From Streptomyces sp. BK239 (lineage in GTDB: Bacteria; Actinomycetota; Actinomycetes; Streptomycetales; Streptomycetaceae): a stretch of DNA of 64,000 nt. The notes beneath the pieces are model-generated. The model made no database searches and was not told where the DNA came from. It saw only the letters and a program-made list of their open reading frames with translations. The position numbers and the translations under genes were made by a program. The stretch lies in NCBI RefSeq assembly GCF_004217285.1, contig NZ_SHKS01000001.1:813195-877194 (forward strand). Reading direction: 5' to 3'. This document shows positions 1-10,693 of this stretch, piece after piece; within the stretch, counting starts at the first letter, position 1; each line of letters begins with the position of its first letter.

Positions 1-605
1 CGCAGGGCAAGGGCCTCGCCTACCGGCTCGCCAAGGCCGGCCAGAAGGTGATCATCGGCTCACGTGCCGCGGACCGCGCGCAGGCCGCAGCGGAGGAGCT
101 CGGCCACGGCGTCGAGGGCGCCGACAACGCCGAGACCGCCCGCCGCAGCGACATCGTGATCGTCGCCGTTCCGTGGGACGGCCACGGCAAGACCCTGGAT
201 GCCCTGCGCGGGGAACTCGCGGGCAAGCTCGTCGTGGACTGCGTCAACCCGCTCGGCTTCGACAAGAAGGGCGCCTACGCGCTGAAGCCCGAGGAGGGCA
301 GCGCCGCCGAGCAGGCCGCAGCCCTGCTGCCCGACTCCCGCGTCGCCGCCGCCTTCCACCACCTGTCGGCCGTCCTCCTCCAGGACCCCGCGATCGACGA
401 GATCGACACCGACGTGATGGTGCTGGGCGAGGAGCGCGCCGACGTGGAGATCGTGCAGGCGCTGGCCGGCCGTATCCCCGGCATGCGCGGCGTGTTCGCC
501 GGCCGGCTGCGCAACGCCCACCAGGTGGAGGCGCTCGTCGCCAACCTGATCTCCGTCAACCGCCGCTACAAGGCGCACGCCGGGCTCCGGGTCACCGACG
601 TGTGA
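1..605 (+). CDS. npdG: NADPH-dependent F420 reductase, 5'-truncated by window edge
   Basis: The reading frame is open from the first bases, so the start codon and the beginning of the Rossmann fold lie outside the window; about 200 residues are visible. It transfers hydride between NADPH and the deazaflavin cofactor F420 in the cytoplasm, supplying F420H2 for redox reactions. Visible support: the segment KVIIGSRAADRA, where the arginines after the second beta strand fit NADP phosphate binding, then DIVIVAVPWDGH, VVDCVNPLGFD and the late helix RNAHQVEALVANLISVNRRYK typical of this family. The gene ends in TGA and is followed by an 86-bp gap before a small membrane protein gene on the same strand. 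Family assignment is firm; the symbol is by homology. Confidence 0.85.
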   Translation, partial: QGKGLAYRLAKAGQKVIIGSRAADRAQAAAEELGHGVEGADNAETARRSDIVIVAVPWDGHGKTLDALRGELAGKLVVDCVNPLGFDKKGAYALKPEEGSAAEQAAALLPDSRVAAAFHHLSAVLLQDPAIDEIDTDVMVLGEERADVEIVQALAGRIPGMRGVFAGRLRNAHQVEALVANLISVNRRYKAHAGLRVTDV

Positions 606-691
606 GACGCGAGAGCGATGGGGGACACTGGTCGGCGTAGGACCGGTGTCCCCTCGGTACCCCTGGCAGCCCTGGTAGGAGAACAGCCCCC

Positions 692-871
692 ATGCCCCGC
701 CTCGCTCTCTACTCCCTCGCCGTCTGCGTCCTCGCCGTCGCCGCGGCCGTGGTCTCCTTCGTCCAGGGCAGCTGGCTGGGCGTCGTATGGGTGCTGCTCG
801 CCGGCCTCACGTCCAACATGACCTGGTACTACGCCCGGCGCGAGCGGATCCGCCGGTCCGTCAGGGGCTGA
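692..871 (+). CDS. Small membrane protein, 59 aa
   Basis: A 59-residue protein starting at ATG 692, preceded by the purine-rich GGTAGGAG about ten bases upstream. It has two hydrophobic stretches (about residues 4-24 and 29-43), the second followed by TWYYARRERIRRSVRG, so the basic tail should face the cytoplasm. Third codon positions are almost all G or C, which supports real coding. It overlaps the last 11 bases of the convergent protease gene. No function can be assigned from sequence; small two-helix proteins of this kind are common in Streptomyces. Confidence 0.7.
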   Translation: MPRLALYSLAVCVLAVAAAVVSFVQGSWLGVVWVLLAGLTSNMTWYYARRERIRRSVRG

Positions 872-1661
872 CCGAGCAGATGTCCGGCGTGCCCTCCCAG
901 AAGCGGTAGAGGGTCTGACCGCAGTACGTCTCGACGTCCCCGATGCCGAGGCCGCGCAGCGCCGCGTCGACCACGTCGAAGAACGCGGAGTTCACCGCCG
1001 GCAGCCACAGCAGCGCGAACACGAACAGCAGCCCGAACGGCGCGAACGGCTCCACCTGGCGTTTCACCCCGTACGGCAGCCAGGGCTCCAGGACGCCGTA
1101 GCCGTCGAGGCCCGGCACCGGCAGGAAGTTCAGGAGCGCCGCGGTGACCTGGAGCAGGGCCAGGAACGCGAGCGCGTAGCGGAAGTCCGCCGGCACGCCG
1201 TCCAGCGAGTCCAGCCAGAACGGCGCGGTGCACACGGCGGCGAACAGCACGTTCGTCAGCGGCCCCGCCGCCGAGATCAGACTGTGCCGCCACCGCCCCC
1301 TGATCCGGCCCCGCTCGATGAACACGGCACCGCCGGGCAACCCGATCCCGCCCATGATCACGAACAGCACGGGCAGCACGATGCTGAGCAGGGCGTGGGT
1401 GTACTTCAGGGGATTGAGCGTCAGATACCCCTTGGCGCCGACGCTGATGTCCCCCGAGTGCAGGGCGGTACGGGCGTGCGCGTACTCGTGCAGGCACAGG
1501 GAGACGATCCAGGCGGCCGTCACGAACAGGAACACGGCCACCCCGGGCTGCGCGGCGAACCCGGTCCAGGTGGCCCACCCCGTGACCGCGGTGACGGCCG
1601 CGATCCCGACGAAGACGGGACTGATCCGCCGGTCACTGCGACGACTGAGGGCGGTGGTCAT
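861..1661 (-). CDS. Site-2 protease family (M50) membrane metalloprotease
   Basis: A 266-residue polytopic membrane protein. The HExxH zinc site is HEYAH at residues 58-62, inside a hydrophobic helix, and a second zinc/structural motif appears as FLPVPGLDGYGVL, equivalent to the NPxPxxDG motif of site-2 proteases. There are about five to six membrane segments. The family cleaves substrates within the membrane (often anti-sigma factors), but this lineage, lacking a PDZ domain, has no defined target that I know of. It starts at ATG 1661. The 3' end overlaps the tail of a convergent 59-codon gene. Expression is divergent from the AfsR-like regulator at 1859, with a 197-bp shared upstream region in which I see no clear operator. 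Confidence 0.82.
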   Translation of the reverse strand: MTTALSRRSDRRISPVFVGIAAVTAVTGWATWTGFAAQPGVAVFLFVTAAWIVSLCLHEYAHARTALHSGDISVGAKGYLTLNPLKYTHALLSIVLPVLFVIMGGIGLPGGAVFIERGRIRGRWRHSLISAAGPLTNVLFAAVCTAPFWLDSLDGVPADFRYALAFLALLQVTAALLNFLPVPGLDGYGVLEPWLPYGVKRQVEPFAPFGLLFVFALLWLPAVNSAFFDVVDAALRGLGIGDVETYCGQTLYRFWEGTPDICSVSP

Positions 1662-1858
1662 GAGGGCAGGACTCCTGAGGTCGGAACATCGGGTGTGCGG
1701 GTCGACGGTACCGGTGGTGTGAGGGGAACGCCCCGCGGCGACCCGGGGTTCCTCGGGGCGCGCGAGCCGGGAGCCGCAACATCCGGAGCGGATCAGTCCG
1801 TAACGGCGGGGCCCGGGGCGGGAAACCCGGGGGCGTCAGGGGTGTGTCGCCGGAGAGA

Positions 1859-4800
1859 ATGAACCCCGTGCGCTACCGCATCCTCGGAACCACTCAGGCC
1901 ATCCGTCCCGACGGCACTCCCGTCGCCGTCGGCGGTGCGCGGCTGCGCGCGCTGCTCACCGTCCTCGCGTTGCGCGCCGGGCGGACCGTGCCCGCCGGGC
2001 TGCTGGTGCAGGAGGTGTGGTCCGGGGACCCGCCCGCCGACGCGCCGGGCGCGCTCCAGGCGCTCGTCGGGCGGCTGCGCCGGGTCCTCGGCGCGGAGGC
2101 CCTCGTCTCGGCGGAGGGCGGCTACCGGCTCGCCGCCGGCCCCGACGCCGTCGACCTGCACCGCTTCGAGCGGCTGACCGGCGACGGGCTGCGCGCACTC
2201 GCCGACGGCGACCCCGCCAAGGCGGCCCTCCTCCTCGACGACGCCCTCGCCCTGTGGCGGGACCCGGCCCTCGCCGACCTGCCCGACCGCACCTCCGAGG
2301 CCGCCCGGTGGGAGGCCCGCCGCCTCGACGCCGTCCGCGGCCGCCACACCGCCGCCCTCGCCCTCGGCCACGGCGAGCAGTCGCTGCCCGAGCTGACCGC
2401 GCTGTGCGGCGAACACCCCCTGGACGAGCCGCTCCAGGCGCTGCGCCTGCGCACCCTGCGCGCCGCCGGCCGCACCGCCGAGGCCCTCGTCGCCTACGAC
2501 GGCATACGCCGGCTCCTGGCCGACCGCCTCGGCTCCGACCCGGGGCCCGAACTGCGCTCCGTGCACGCCGAGTTGCTCTCCTCCGGCGATCCGTCGCCCG
2601 CCGCGGAGCCCGCGCCTGCCCCGGTCCGGGCGCCGGCTCCCGCCCCCGCCCCGGGCAACCTCCGCGCGCGGCTCACCTCGTTCGTCGGGCGGGAGGGCGA
2701 CATCGAGGTCATCCGCGCCGACCTCGCCGGCGCGCGGCTCGTCACACTGCTCGGGCCCGGCGGGGCCGGCAAGACACGGCTGTCGCAGGAGGCCGCCGAG
2801 GCCGTGCGCGGCGGCCTGGCCGACGGGGTGTGGCTGGCCGAACTGGCGCCCGTCGCCGACCCCGACGCCGTACCGCAGGCCGTCCTCACCGCCCTGGGCG
2901 CACGCGAGACCGTGCTGTACGGCGCCGGCGCCGAGGAGATGCGCGCGGTCGCCGAACGGCACGACGACCCCGTGGAGCGGCTGATCGAGCACTGCTCCCG
3001 GCGCCGCATGCTGATCGTCCTCGACAACTGCGAGCACGTCGTCGGGGCCGCCGCCCGTCTCGCCGAGGAACTCCTCGCGCACTGCCCCGGTCTGACGATC
3101 CTGGCCACCAGCCGTGAACCCCTCGGCGTGCCCGGAGAGACGCTGCGTCCCGTCGACCCGCTGCCCGAACCGGCCGCGCTGCGCCTGCTGGCCGACCGGG
3201 GCGCCGCCGCAAGACCCGGCTTCCGCGTCGACGCCGACGACGAGACCGCCGCGGCCTGCGCCGAGATCTGCCGCCGCCTGGACGGCCTGCCCCTCGCCAT
3301 CGAACTCGCCGCCGCCCGGCTGCGGATGCTGACCGCCCGCCAGATCGCCGACCGCCTCGACGACCGGTTCCGGCTCCTCACCTCGGGCAGCCGCACCGTC
3401 CTGCCCCGCCAGCAGACCCTGCGCGCCGTCGTCGACTGGTCCTGGGACCTGCTCGACGAGGACGAACGCGAAGTCCTCTGCAGGCTCTCGGTGTTCGCCC
3501 GCGGCTGCGACCTCGCCGCCGCCGAGGCCGTCTGCGGCCCCGCCGCCCTCGACGCGCTCGGCTCCCTCGTCGACAAGTCGCTGGTCGTCGCCGCCCCGGC
3601 CACCGACGGCGCGATGCGCTACCGGCTCCTGGAGACCGTCGCCGAGTACGCCGGCGAACGCCTCGACGAGTCAGGCGACCGCGGCGCCGCCGAACGCGCC
3701 CACCTCACCCACTACCGCGAAGTGGCCCGCACCACCGAACCGTTGCTGCGCGGCCCCCGGCAGGGCGCCGCCATCGCCCGGTTCCAGCTGGAGTACGAGA
3801 ACCTGCGCACCGCGCTGCGCCGGGCCGTCGCCGCCCGCGACGAGCAGGAGGGGCTCTGCCTCATCCTGTCCCTCGCCGCCTACTGGCAGATGCGCGACCT
3901 GCGCATCGAGGCCCGCGCCTGGTGCGAGGCGGTCATGGCCCTCGGCCCTGACCCCTTCACCGAGCCCGTCCGCCCCGCCGCCCCCGTGTGGAAACCCTGC
4001 ACCGACGCCCCGCCGCCGATGACCGGCGAGGTCCTCGCCGAGGCCCGGCGCGGCGTCCACCTGGCCCATCTCGCCTGCATGGACACGGACCTGGCTGCCT
4101 GGGAGACCCCCGAGGCGCAGACGAAGCTGCGGGTCATCGCCGAGACCTACCGGCCCGGTCTCCCGCAGACCTGCCGGGTGCCGGGCATGCTCTGGTTCTA
4201 CGCCGTGATGCTCAGCGGCGACGCGGACCGCGTCCGCGTGATCATCGACGCCAACATCCGCACCTGCCGCGACACCCCCGGCTACGAGTGGGAGCTCGCG
4301 GCCTGCCTCCATATGCGCGCCAACGTCCTGGCCAACCGCTCGGACTGGGCCGGCGACGCGCTGGCCGACGCCGACGAGGCGCTGGAGATCTTCCGCCGTG
4401 TCGGCGACGCCTGGGGCACCGCCGAGGCCCTCTCGGCGCGTGCCGAGGCCCACGAACGGCTGGGCCGCTACCTGGAGGCCGCCGCCCTCTACGAGGAGGC
4501 CATGGAGCACGCCGAACGGCTCGGCGCCCGCGCCCAGTTCTCCGTCCTGTCGGCCCGGCTGGGCGCCGCGCTGCTGGAGGCCGGAGAAACCGAGCGGGGC
4601 GAGCGGATCCTGATGGAGGTGCTGGACGAGGTGGGCGGCACGCACACCGAGGCGATGCCGTTCAGCCGTATCGTCCTCGCCGCCTGGACCAGCATCACCG
4701 GCCGCGTCGCGGAGGCCCGCGAGCACATCCGAAGCCTGCGCGAGGACTTCGCGATCGCCCACTTCGTGGTCTTCGACACGTTCATCCTCAGCCAGGAGGC

Positions 4801-5170
4801 CTGGCTGGACGCCCTCGAGGGCTGCCACGCCGAGTCCCGGGAGAAGATCCGGCGCGGACTGGAGATGGCCATGACCCCGCTGGCGCAGGCCATGTCCCCG
4901 CACGTCCAGTCGGTGTTCCTGACCGTCGCCGCCCTCGCCCTCGCCGAGGGCGACGCGGACGCGGCCGGCGGCGGGGCACGCGACGGCGCCCGCTGCCTCG
5001 GGGCCGCCGACGCGCAACTGCCCCCCGGTCATCTGCGCACCGCCGCGGAGCGCGTCGTCCGCGAGCGCGCCGAGGCCGCCGTACGGGCCGCGCTCTCCGC
5101 CGAGGAGTACACGGCCGCCTACGACGAGGGCGGCGCCCTCACCGGAGAGGAGGCCGCCGCCCTGGTCTGA
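1859..5170 (+). CDS. AfsR/SARP-type regulator with BTAD, NB-ARC-like ATPase and TPR region
   Basis: An 1103-residue transcription factor of the AfsR type. Order: an OmpR-like winged helix (about 1-85; LLTVLALRAGRTVPAGLLVQ), a bacterial transcriptional activation domain (90-240), an Ala/Pro linker (AEPAPAPVRAPAPAPAPG), a STAND ATPase with Walker A GPGGAGKT at 299-306 and Walker B LIVLDNCEHV, then helical repeats to the C terminus. Such proteins activate secondary-metabolite or stress genes after ATP-driven assembly. ATG 1859 was chosen because the SARP fold begins at once (VRYRILGTTQ); GTG 1844 is in frame but less likely. It converges on the ABC exporter genes at 5193-7033, with 22 bp between them. 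The regulated genes are unknown; no biosynthetic cluster is in the window. Confidence 0.88.
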   Translation: MNPVRYRILGTTQAIRPDGTPVAVGGARLRALLTVLALRAGRTVPAGLLVQEVWSGDPPADAPGALQALVGRLRRVLGAEALVSAEGGYRLAAGPDAVDLHRFERLTGDGLRALADGDPAKAALLLDDALALWRDPALADLPDRTSEAARWEARRLDAVRGRHTAALALGHGEQSLPELTALCGEHPLDEPLQALRLRTLRAAGRTAEALVAYDGIRRLLADRLGSDPGPELRSVHAELLSSGDPSPAAEPAPAPVRAPAPAPAPGNLRARLTSFVGREGDIEVIRADLAGARLVTLLGPGGAGKTRLSQEAAEAVRGGLADGVWLAELAPVADPDAVPQAVLTALGARETVLYGAGAEEMRAVAERHDDPVERLIEHCSRRRMLIVLDNCEHVVGAAARLAEELLAHCPGLTILATSREPLGVPGETLRPVDPLPEPAALRLLADRGAAARPGFRVDADDETAAACAEICRRLDGLPLAIELAAARLRMLTARQIADRLDDRFRLLTSGSRTVLPRQQTLRAVVDWSWDLLDEDEREVLCRLSVFARGCDLAAAEAVCGPAALDALGSLVDKSLVVAAPATDGAMRYRLLETVAEYAGERLDESGDRGAAERAHLTHYREVARTTEPLLRGPRQGAAIARFQLEYENLRTALRRAVAARDEQEGLCLILSLAAYWQMRDLRIEARAWCEAVMALGPDPFTEPVRPAAPVWKPCTDAPPPMTGEVLAEARRGVHLAHLACMDTDLAAWETPEAQTKLRVIAETYRPGLPQTCRVPGMLWFYAVMLSGDADRVRVIIDANIRTCRDTPGYEWELAACLHMRANVLANRSDWAGDALADADEALEIFRRVGDAWGTAEALSARAEAHERLGRYLEAAALYEEAMEHAERLGARAQFSVLSARLGAALLEAGETERGERILMEVLDEVGGTHTEAMPFSRIVLAAWTSITGRVAEAREHIRSLREDFAIAHFVVFDTFILSQEAWLDALEGCHAESREKIRRGLEMAMTPLAQAMSPHVQSVFLTVAALALAEGDADAAGGGARDGARCLGAADAQLPPGHLRTAAERVVRERAEAAVRAALSAEEYTAAYDEGGALTGEEAAALV

Positions 5171-5192
5171 ACGCCTCACAGGAGGATCCCGG

Positions 5193-6004
5193 TCAGTTCT
5201 TCGTACGGAACTTGTGGATGGCGACGGGAGCCGCCACCGCGGTGATCAGCACCGACCAGGCCAGGGTCACCCACAGGTCGTGCGCGACCGGGCCGCCGAC
5301 CATCAGCCCCCGGGCCGCGTCGGCCAGCGTGGACAGCGGGTTGTAGTCGGTGAAGGTCTGGAGCCAGCCCGGCATCGACTGCGTCGGCGCGAAGATCGAC
5401 GAGCCGAACTGGAGCGGGAACAGCACCAGGAAGCCCATGGCCTGCACGGACTGCGCGCTCTTGAGGATCACGCCCAGGGTGAGGAACACCCACATGATCG
5501 ACGAGGCGAACACCGTGGACAGGCCCACGGCCGCGAACAGGCCGGGCCAGCTGTGGATCTCGAAGCCGACCAGCACCGCGACGACCATCAGCACGGACGT
5601 GGCGAACAGCATCCGCATCAGCTCGACGGAGATCTTCGCGAACAGCACCGAGCCGCGCCCGATCGGCAGCGACCGGAACCGGTCCATGACACCGGAGTTG
5701 AAGTCCTGGCTGAAGCCGGTCCCCACGCCCTGCGACAACGTCATGCTCATCATCGCGATCATGCCGGGGATCACGTACTGCACGTACCCGTCCTGACCGC
5801 CGCCCAGGGCCTGCCCGATCGAGCCGCCGAAGACGTACACGAACAGCAGGGTGAAGACGATCGGCATGGCCAGCGCGTCGAACATCGACTCCGGGTCCTG
5901 CCGGATCCACAGCAGGTTGCGGCGGACGAGGGCGCCGGTGTGGCGCAGATGGCCTCGCAGGGTGATCCGCGCGTCGGCGGCAGGCTGGGTGAGGGTGGCG
6001 GAGC

Positions 6005-6008
<4 letters not shown>
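5193..6008 (-). CDS. ABC-2 type transporter permease (DrrB-like)
   Basis: A 271-residue inner-membrane permease with six hydrophobic segments and the ABC2 signature region near residues 110-170. It would form an exporter with the ATPase encoded just upstream. The start ATG 6008 overlaps the ATPase stop as ATGA (6005-6008), a translational coupling arrangement. An N-terminal cytoplasmic segment (RITLRGHLRHTGALVRRNLLWI) precedes the first membrane helix, as in daunorubicin-resistance DrrB proteins. The substrate is probably a hydrophobic or antibiotic-like molecule by family analogy; nothing in the sequence fixes it. Confidence 0.88.
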
Positions 6009-7033
<1,025 letters not shown>

Positions 7034-7165
7034 GGGAACGACAGTGCCGCCCCCCACCGACAGACGGCCGACAAGCCGCGCCCGCCGCCCGCGGACCGCC
7101 TGCAAACCGCCTACAGGCGACCGACAGAGCTCAGGCGGGACGACTCAGCCGTCGGCCGGCGGACC

Positions 7166-8041
7166 TCAGTGGACCGAGTGCTGCTCCGTCGGGAACGTCC
7201 CGCCGACGACCTCGTCCGCGAACGCCCTGGCCGCCCCGCTCATGACCTCGCGGAGGTTCGCGTACTGCTTGACGAACTTCGGCATCCGCCCACCGGTCAG
7301 GCCCAGCATGTCCGTCCAGACGAGGACCTGCGCGTCCGTCTCGGCCCCGGCCCCGATGCCGACCGTGGGGATGTGCAGCACGCGCGTCACCTCGGCGGCC
7401 AGCTCCGCCGGCACCAGCTCCAGCACGACCGCGAACGCCCCGGCGTCCTGCACCGCCTTCGCGTCCCGCAGCAGCTGCGCGGCCGCCTCCTCGCCGCGCC
7501 CCTGGACGCGGTAGCCCATGGCGTTCACCGACTGCGGGGTCAGGCCGATGTGGGCCATGACCGGGATGCCGGACTCCACCAGCAGCTCGATCTGCCGGTG
7601 CGAGCGCTCGCCGCCCTCCAGCTTCACGGCGCCGACCCCGGCCTCCTTCACCAGGCGGGTCGCCGAGCGCAGCGCCTGCACCGGGCCCTCCTGGTAGGAC
7701 CCGAACGGCAGGTCGCCGACGATGAGGGCACGCCGGGTGCCCCGTACGACGGCCGCCGACAGCATGGTCATCTCGTCGAGGGTGACGGGGACGGTCGTGT
7801 CGTACCCCAGGTGACAGTTGCCCGCCGAGTCGCCGACGAGCATCACGGGGATGCCGGCCTCGTCGAAGACGGACGCGGTCATCGCGTCGTAGGCGGTCAG
7901 CATGGGCCACTTCTCGCCGCGCTCCTTGGCGGCGGCGATGTCGCGAACGGTGATGCGGCGCGTGCCCTTGCCCCCGTACAGCGCGGTGCTGCCGTCGGAG
8001 GGAGTCGACTTCGCAGTCTGGGCAGCCGAAAGCTGCGTCAT
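7166..8041 (-). CDS. panB: 3-methyl-2-oxobutanoate hydroxymethyltransferase (PanB)
   Basis: A 291-residue cytoplasmic enzyme that adds a hydroxymethyl group from methylenetetrahydrofolate to alpha-ketoisovalerate to give ketopantoate, the first step to pantothenate and coenzyme A. Motifs: [28 protein letters not shown] (metal-binding Asp), [14 protein letters not shown] and LELVP with the catalytic Glu. The usual LVGDSLG has Ala instead of Leu here. Start ATG 8041 is preferred over ATG 8062 because TAGGAG lies about eight bases upstream of it. The gene stands alone and divergent from the MFS exporter gene. Confidence 0.95.
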   Translation of the reverse strand: MTQLSAAQTAKSTPSDGSTALYGGKGTRRITVRDIAAAKERGEKWPMLTAYDAMTASVFDEAGIPVMLVGDSAGNCHLGYDTTVPVTLDEMTMLSAAVVRGTRRALIVGDLPFGSYQEGPVQALRSATRLVKEAGVGAVKLEGGERSHRQIELLVESGIPVMAHIGLTPQSVNAMGYRVQGRGEEAAAQLLRDAKAVQDAGAFAVVLELVPAELAAEVTRVLHIPTVGIGAGAETDAQVLVWTDMLGLTGGRMPKFVKQYANLREVMSGAARAFADEVVGGTFPTEQHSVH

Positions 8042-8162
8042 TGCAACGGCTCCTAACGTCATCTCGAGGCGCCCTCACGGCGTCCCCGGACCACTGCCCA
8101 TGGTGGCACCTCGGCACAGGGAGAGCCAGACCGGCTCCTGTGGGTAAGACCTCAGTAAGAGA

Positions 8163-8193
8163 ATTCCGATACGAGACGGTCTCGTATCGGAAT
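8163..8193. promoter_or_regulatory. Perfect 31-bp palindrome, probable TetR operator
   Basis: Arms ATTCCGATACGAGAC (8163-8177) and its exact reverse complement (8179-8193) are separated by one base. It ends 18 bp before the MFS start codon at 8212, so a bound protein would cover the promoter or transcription start. The core ACGAGACGGTCTCGT resembles operators of TetR-family regulators. The TetR gene just downstream of the exporter (9886) is the natural candidate to bind it. Confidence 0.75.
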
Positions 8194-8211
8194 GCCCCTA
8201 GCCTCGACCGC

Positions 8212-9813
8212 ATGACTACTCCCGCCGCTTCCACCGGGCCGGCAGCCTCCCGCATACCCGAAGAGGTCCACAGACGCCGCTGGGCGATCCTCGCCGTGCT
8301 GATGTTGAGCCTGCTGATCGTCGTCCTCGACAACTCGATCCTCAACGTCGCGATCAAGACCATCTCGACCCCCGCGCCGACCGGTCTGGGCGCCACCCAG
8401 AGCGAGCTGGAGTGGGCGATCAACTCCTACACGCTCGTCTTCGCGGGACTGCTGTTCTCCGCCGGTCTGCTCGGTGACCGCGTGGGCCGCAAGAAGGTCC
8501 TGCTCGGCGGTCTCGCCGTGTTCGGCATCGGCTCCGCGCTCGCCGCCGAGTCGGGCTCGCCCGCCCAGCTCATCGCCTTCCGCGCGGTGATGGCGCTCGG
8601 CGCCGCCTTCGTGATGCCGGCCACCCTGGCCGTCCTGATGAACGTCTTCGAGCGGGAGGAACAGCCCAAGGCGATCGGCCTGTGGGCCGGCGGGGTGGGT
8701 CTCGCGATCGCCATCGGCCCCATCACCGGCGGTCTGCTCCTGGACCACTTCTGGTGGGGCTCGGTCTTCCTGATCAACGTGCCGATCGTGCTCCTCGCCA
8801 TCGCGCTGATGCTGTGGCTGGTGCCCGACTCCCGGGACCCGAACCCCGGCCGGATCGACCCCGTCGGCGTCGTCCTGTCCGTCGTCGGCCTGGTCCTGCT
8901 CGTCTACGGCATCATCAAGGGCGGCGAGCTCGCCGACTTCTCCGACCCGACCGTCCTGTCGACGATCGGCGCCGGCCTCCTCGTCCTGGTCGCGTTCGTC
9001 CTGTTCGAGAAGCACAGCGACCATCCCTCCATCGACGTCACCTACTTCAAGAACAAGGTGTTCTCGGCCGCGATCAGCGTCATCGCGCTGGTCTTCTTCG
9101 CGCTGATGGGCGTGACGTTCTTCGCCGTCTTCTACACCCAGAGCGTGCGCGGCTACTCGCCGCTGCAGACCGGTCTGCTGATGCTGCCGCTGGCCGCCGC
9201 CCAGATGATCTTCGCGCCGCGGGCCCGGCTGGTGGTCGACCGCTTCGGCATCAAGGTCACCACCACGACCGCCATGCTCGTCATCGCCGCCACCCTGGTG
9301 GCGTTCGCCACGCTCGACGAGGACACCCCGATCTGGATCCTCGAGGTCGTCTTCTTCCTCATGGGCGCCGGGATGGCCCACATCATGACCCCCACCAGCG
9401 TCGTCATCATGCAGGCCCTGCCCCGCGAGAAGGCCGGCTCCGCCTCCGCGCTCAGCAACACCTTCCGCCAGGTCGGCGGCGCGCTCGGCATCGCCGTCCT
9501 CGGCTCCGTGCTGTCCACCGCGTACCGCACCGGCATCGAGGACCGGCTCGGCGCGCTCCCGCCCGGGCTGCGCGAGACGGCGGGGGAGTCCATCGAGGCG
9601 ACCCTCGGCGTCGCGTCCAGGCTGGGCGACCAGGGCAAGGCGCTGGTCGGCCCCGCCGACGCCGCCTTCCTGCACGCGATGCACGTCACCGCGCTGTGGG
9701 GGGCCGGCGTGGCGGTGGTGGGCGCCGTCGTCGTCGGGATGTTCCTGCCCGGCAAGCCGAAGGCGCCCCGAACGGCCGAGAAGGACGAGGACTTGGTGCG
9801 GGCCGAGTCGTAG
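8212..9813 (+). CDS. MFS drug exporter, DHA2 (14-TM, EmrB/QacA) family
   Basis: A 533-residue integral membrane protein, the usual length for 14-helix proton-driven drug exporters. Motif D1 is [13 protein letters not shown] in the first helix, motif A is [16 protein letters not shown] in the loop after helix 2, and motif C-like [15 protein letters not shown] follows in helix 5. The start ATG 8212 lies just behind the perfect palindrome at 8163-8193. A TetR gene follows after 72 bp on the same strand, so the two probably form an autoregulated drug-inducible unit. The substrate cannot be read from the sequence. Confidence 0.9.
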   Translation: MTTPAASTGPAASRIPEEVHRRRWAILAVLMLSLLIVVLDNSILNVAIKTISTPAPTGLGATQSELEWAINSYTLVFAGLLFSAGLLGDRVGRKKVLLGGLAVFGIGSALAAESGSPAQLIAFRAVMALGAAFVMPATLAVLMNVFEREEQPKAIGLWAGGVGLAIAIGPITGGLLLDHFWWGSVFLINVPIVLLAIALMLWLVPDSRDPNPGRIDPVGVVLSVVGLVLLVYGIIKGGELADFSDPTVLSTIGAGLLVLVAFVLFEKHSDHPSIDVTYFKNKVFSAAISVIALVFFALMGVTFFAVFYTQSVRGYSPLQTGLLMLPLAAAQMIFAPRARLVVDRFGIKVTTTTAMLVIAATLVAFATLDEDTPIWILEVVFFLMGAGMAHIMTPTSVVIMQALPREKAGSASALSNTFRQVGGALGIAVLGSVLSTAYRTGIEDRLGALPPGLRETAGESIEATLGVASRLGDQGKALVGPADAAFLHAMHVTALWGAGVAVVGAVVVGMFLPGKPKAPRTAEKDEDLVRAES

Positions 9814-9885
9814 GTCCGGCCGGCGGGCTGTCCCCTGAGCGACAATCTCCCCAGTGTTCCCGGTACGACGAAGGGACGGACACAC

Positions 9886-10521
9886 GTGAGCCTCGCCGAA
9901 AGCGACACCGGTGTGGAGCAGCCCGCACGCGGGCGACCCCGCAGCGAGGCGGTGGAACGGGCCATCATCGAGGGGACGATGAGACTGCTGGAGGAGGGGG
10001 TTCCGCTCGGTGAGGTGTCCATCGAGCGGATCGCCCGCACCGCCGGCGTCGGCAAGGCGACCATCTACCGCCGCTGGAGCGGCAAGGCGGAACTCTTCAT
10101 CGACGTGCTGCGGGCCGTCGAACCCGAGGACCTCGCCCTGCCCGGCACCTCCCTGCGCGACGACCTGGTCGTGCTGCTGGAGTCGATGCGCCGGCGCGGA
10201 CTGGCCAACCGGTCCTCCGCGCTGCTGCACAACGTCCTCGCCCAGATGAAGAGCAGCCCCAGCCTGTGGGCGGAGTACCACAACACGGTCGTCGCGCCGC
10301 GCCGCAGGCTCGGCCTCGAACTCCTGCGCCGGGGCCGGGAGAACGGCGATCTGCGCGCCGACCTCGACCTGGAGCTGATGTACGACATCGTCATCGGCCC
10401 CATGCTGGTGCGGACCGTGCTGCACCCCGACGCCGACCTTGCCGACGGGCTCGCGGAGCGGATGGTCGACGCCGTGCTGGCCGGCCTACGGGACGTCAGT
10501 TCGGTGCCGTCCACGCCCTGA
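9886..10521 (+). CDS. TetR family repressor, probably of the adjacent MFS exporter
   Basis: A 211-residue regulator from GTG 9886 (AAGGGACGG upstream). The N-terminal helix-turn-helix reads VSIERIARTAGVGKATIYRRWSGKAELF (shown in part: GVGKATIYRRW), and the remainder is the alpha-helical ligand/dimer domain of the TetR_C type (about residues 85-200). It lies 72 bp downstream of the exporter gene on the same strand. By family precedent it would bind the palindrome at 8163-8193 and release it on binding the exporter's substrate. Directly after its stop is TGTGA-N8-TCACA (10523-10540), probably chance or a weak hairpin. Confidence 0.9.
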   Translation: MSLAESDTGVEQPARGRPRSEAVERAIIEGTMRLLEEGVPLGEVSIERIARTAGVGKATIYRRWSGKAELFIDVLRAVEPEDLALPGTSLRDDLVVLLESMRRRGLANRSSALLHNVLAQMKSSPSLWAEYHNTVVAPRRRLGLELLRRGRENGDLRADLDLELMYDIVIGPMLVRTVLHPDADLADGLAERMVDAVLAGLRDVSSVPSTP

Positions 10522-10693
10522 TGTGAGCGTTTCGTCACAGGCCTGTCCCCGGCTCCGACGACCGGAACCCTGCGCACCGCCCCCTTCGTCATCGTCGCCG
10601 TACGGCCGTCACGGACGGCAGGACCAGGGCCGGACATCCCCTAGGGTCGTACCCGGGGGACGGACGGTGCACGGCAGGCAGTGAGGCGACGGT

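Noticed and set aside
7097..7119. CGCCTG-N11-CAGGCG before the ABC exporter as an operator
   Set aside because: Six-base arms in GC-rich DNA occur often by chance, and no regulator is adjacent on the same unit.
10523..10540. TGTGA-N8-TCACA resembling a CRP site after the TetR gene
   Set aside because: The spacing is eight bases instead of six and it lies at the 3' end of one gene, more than 150 bp from the next start.
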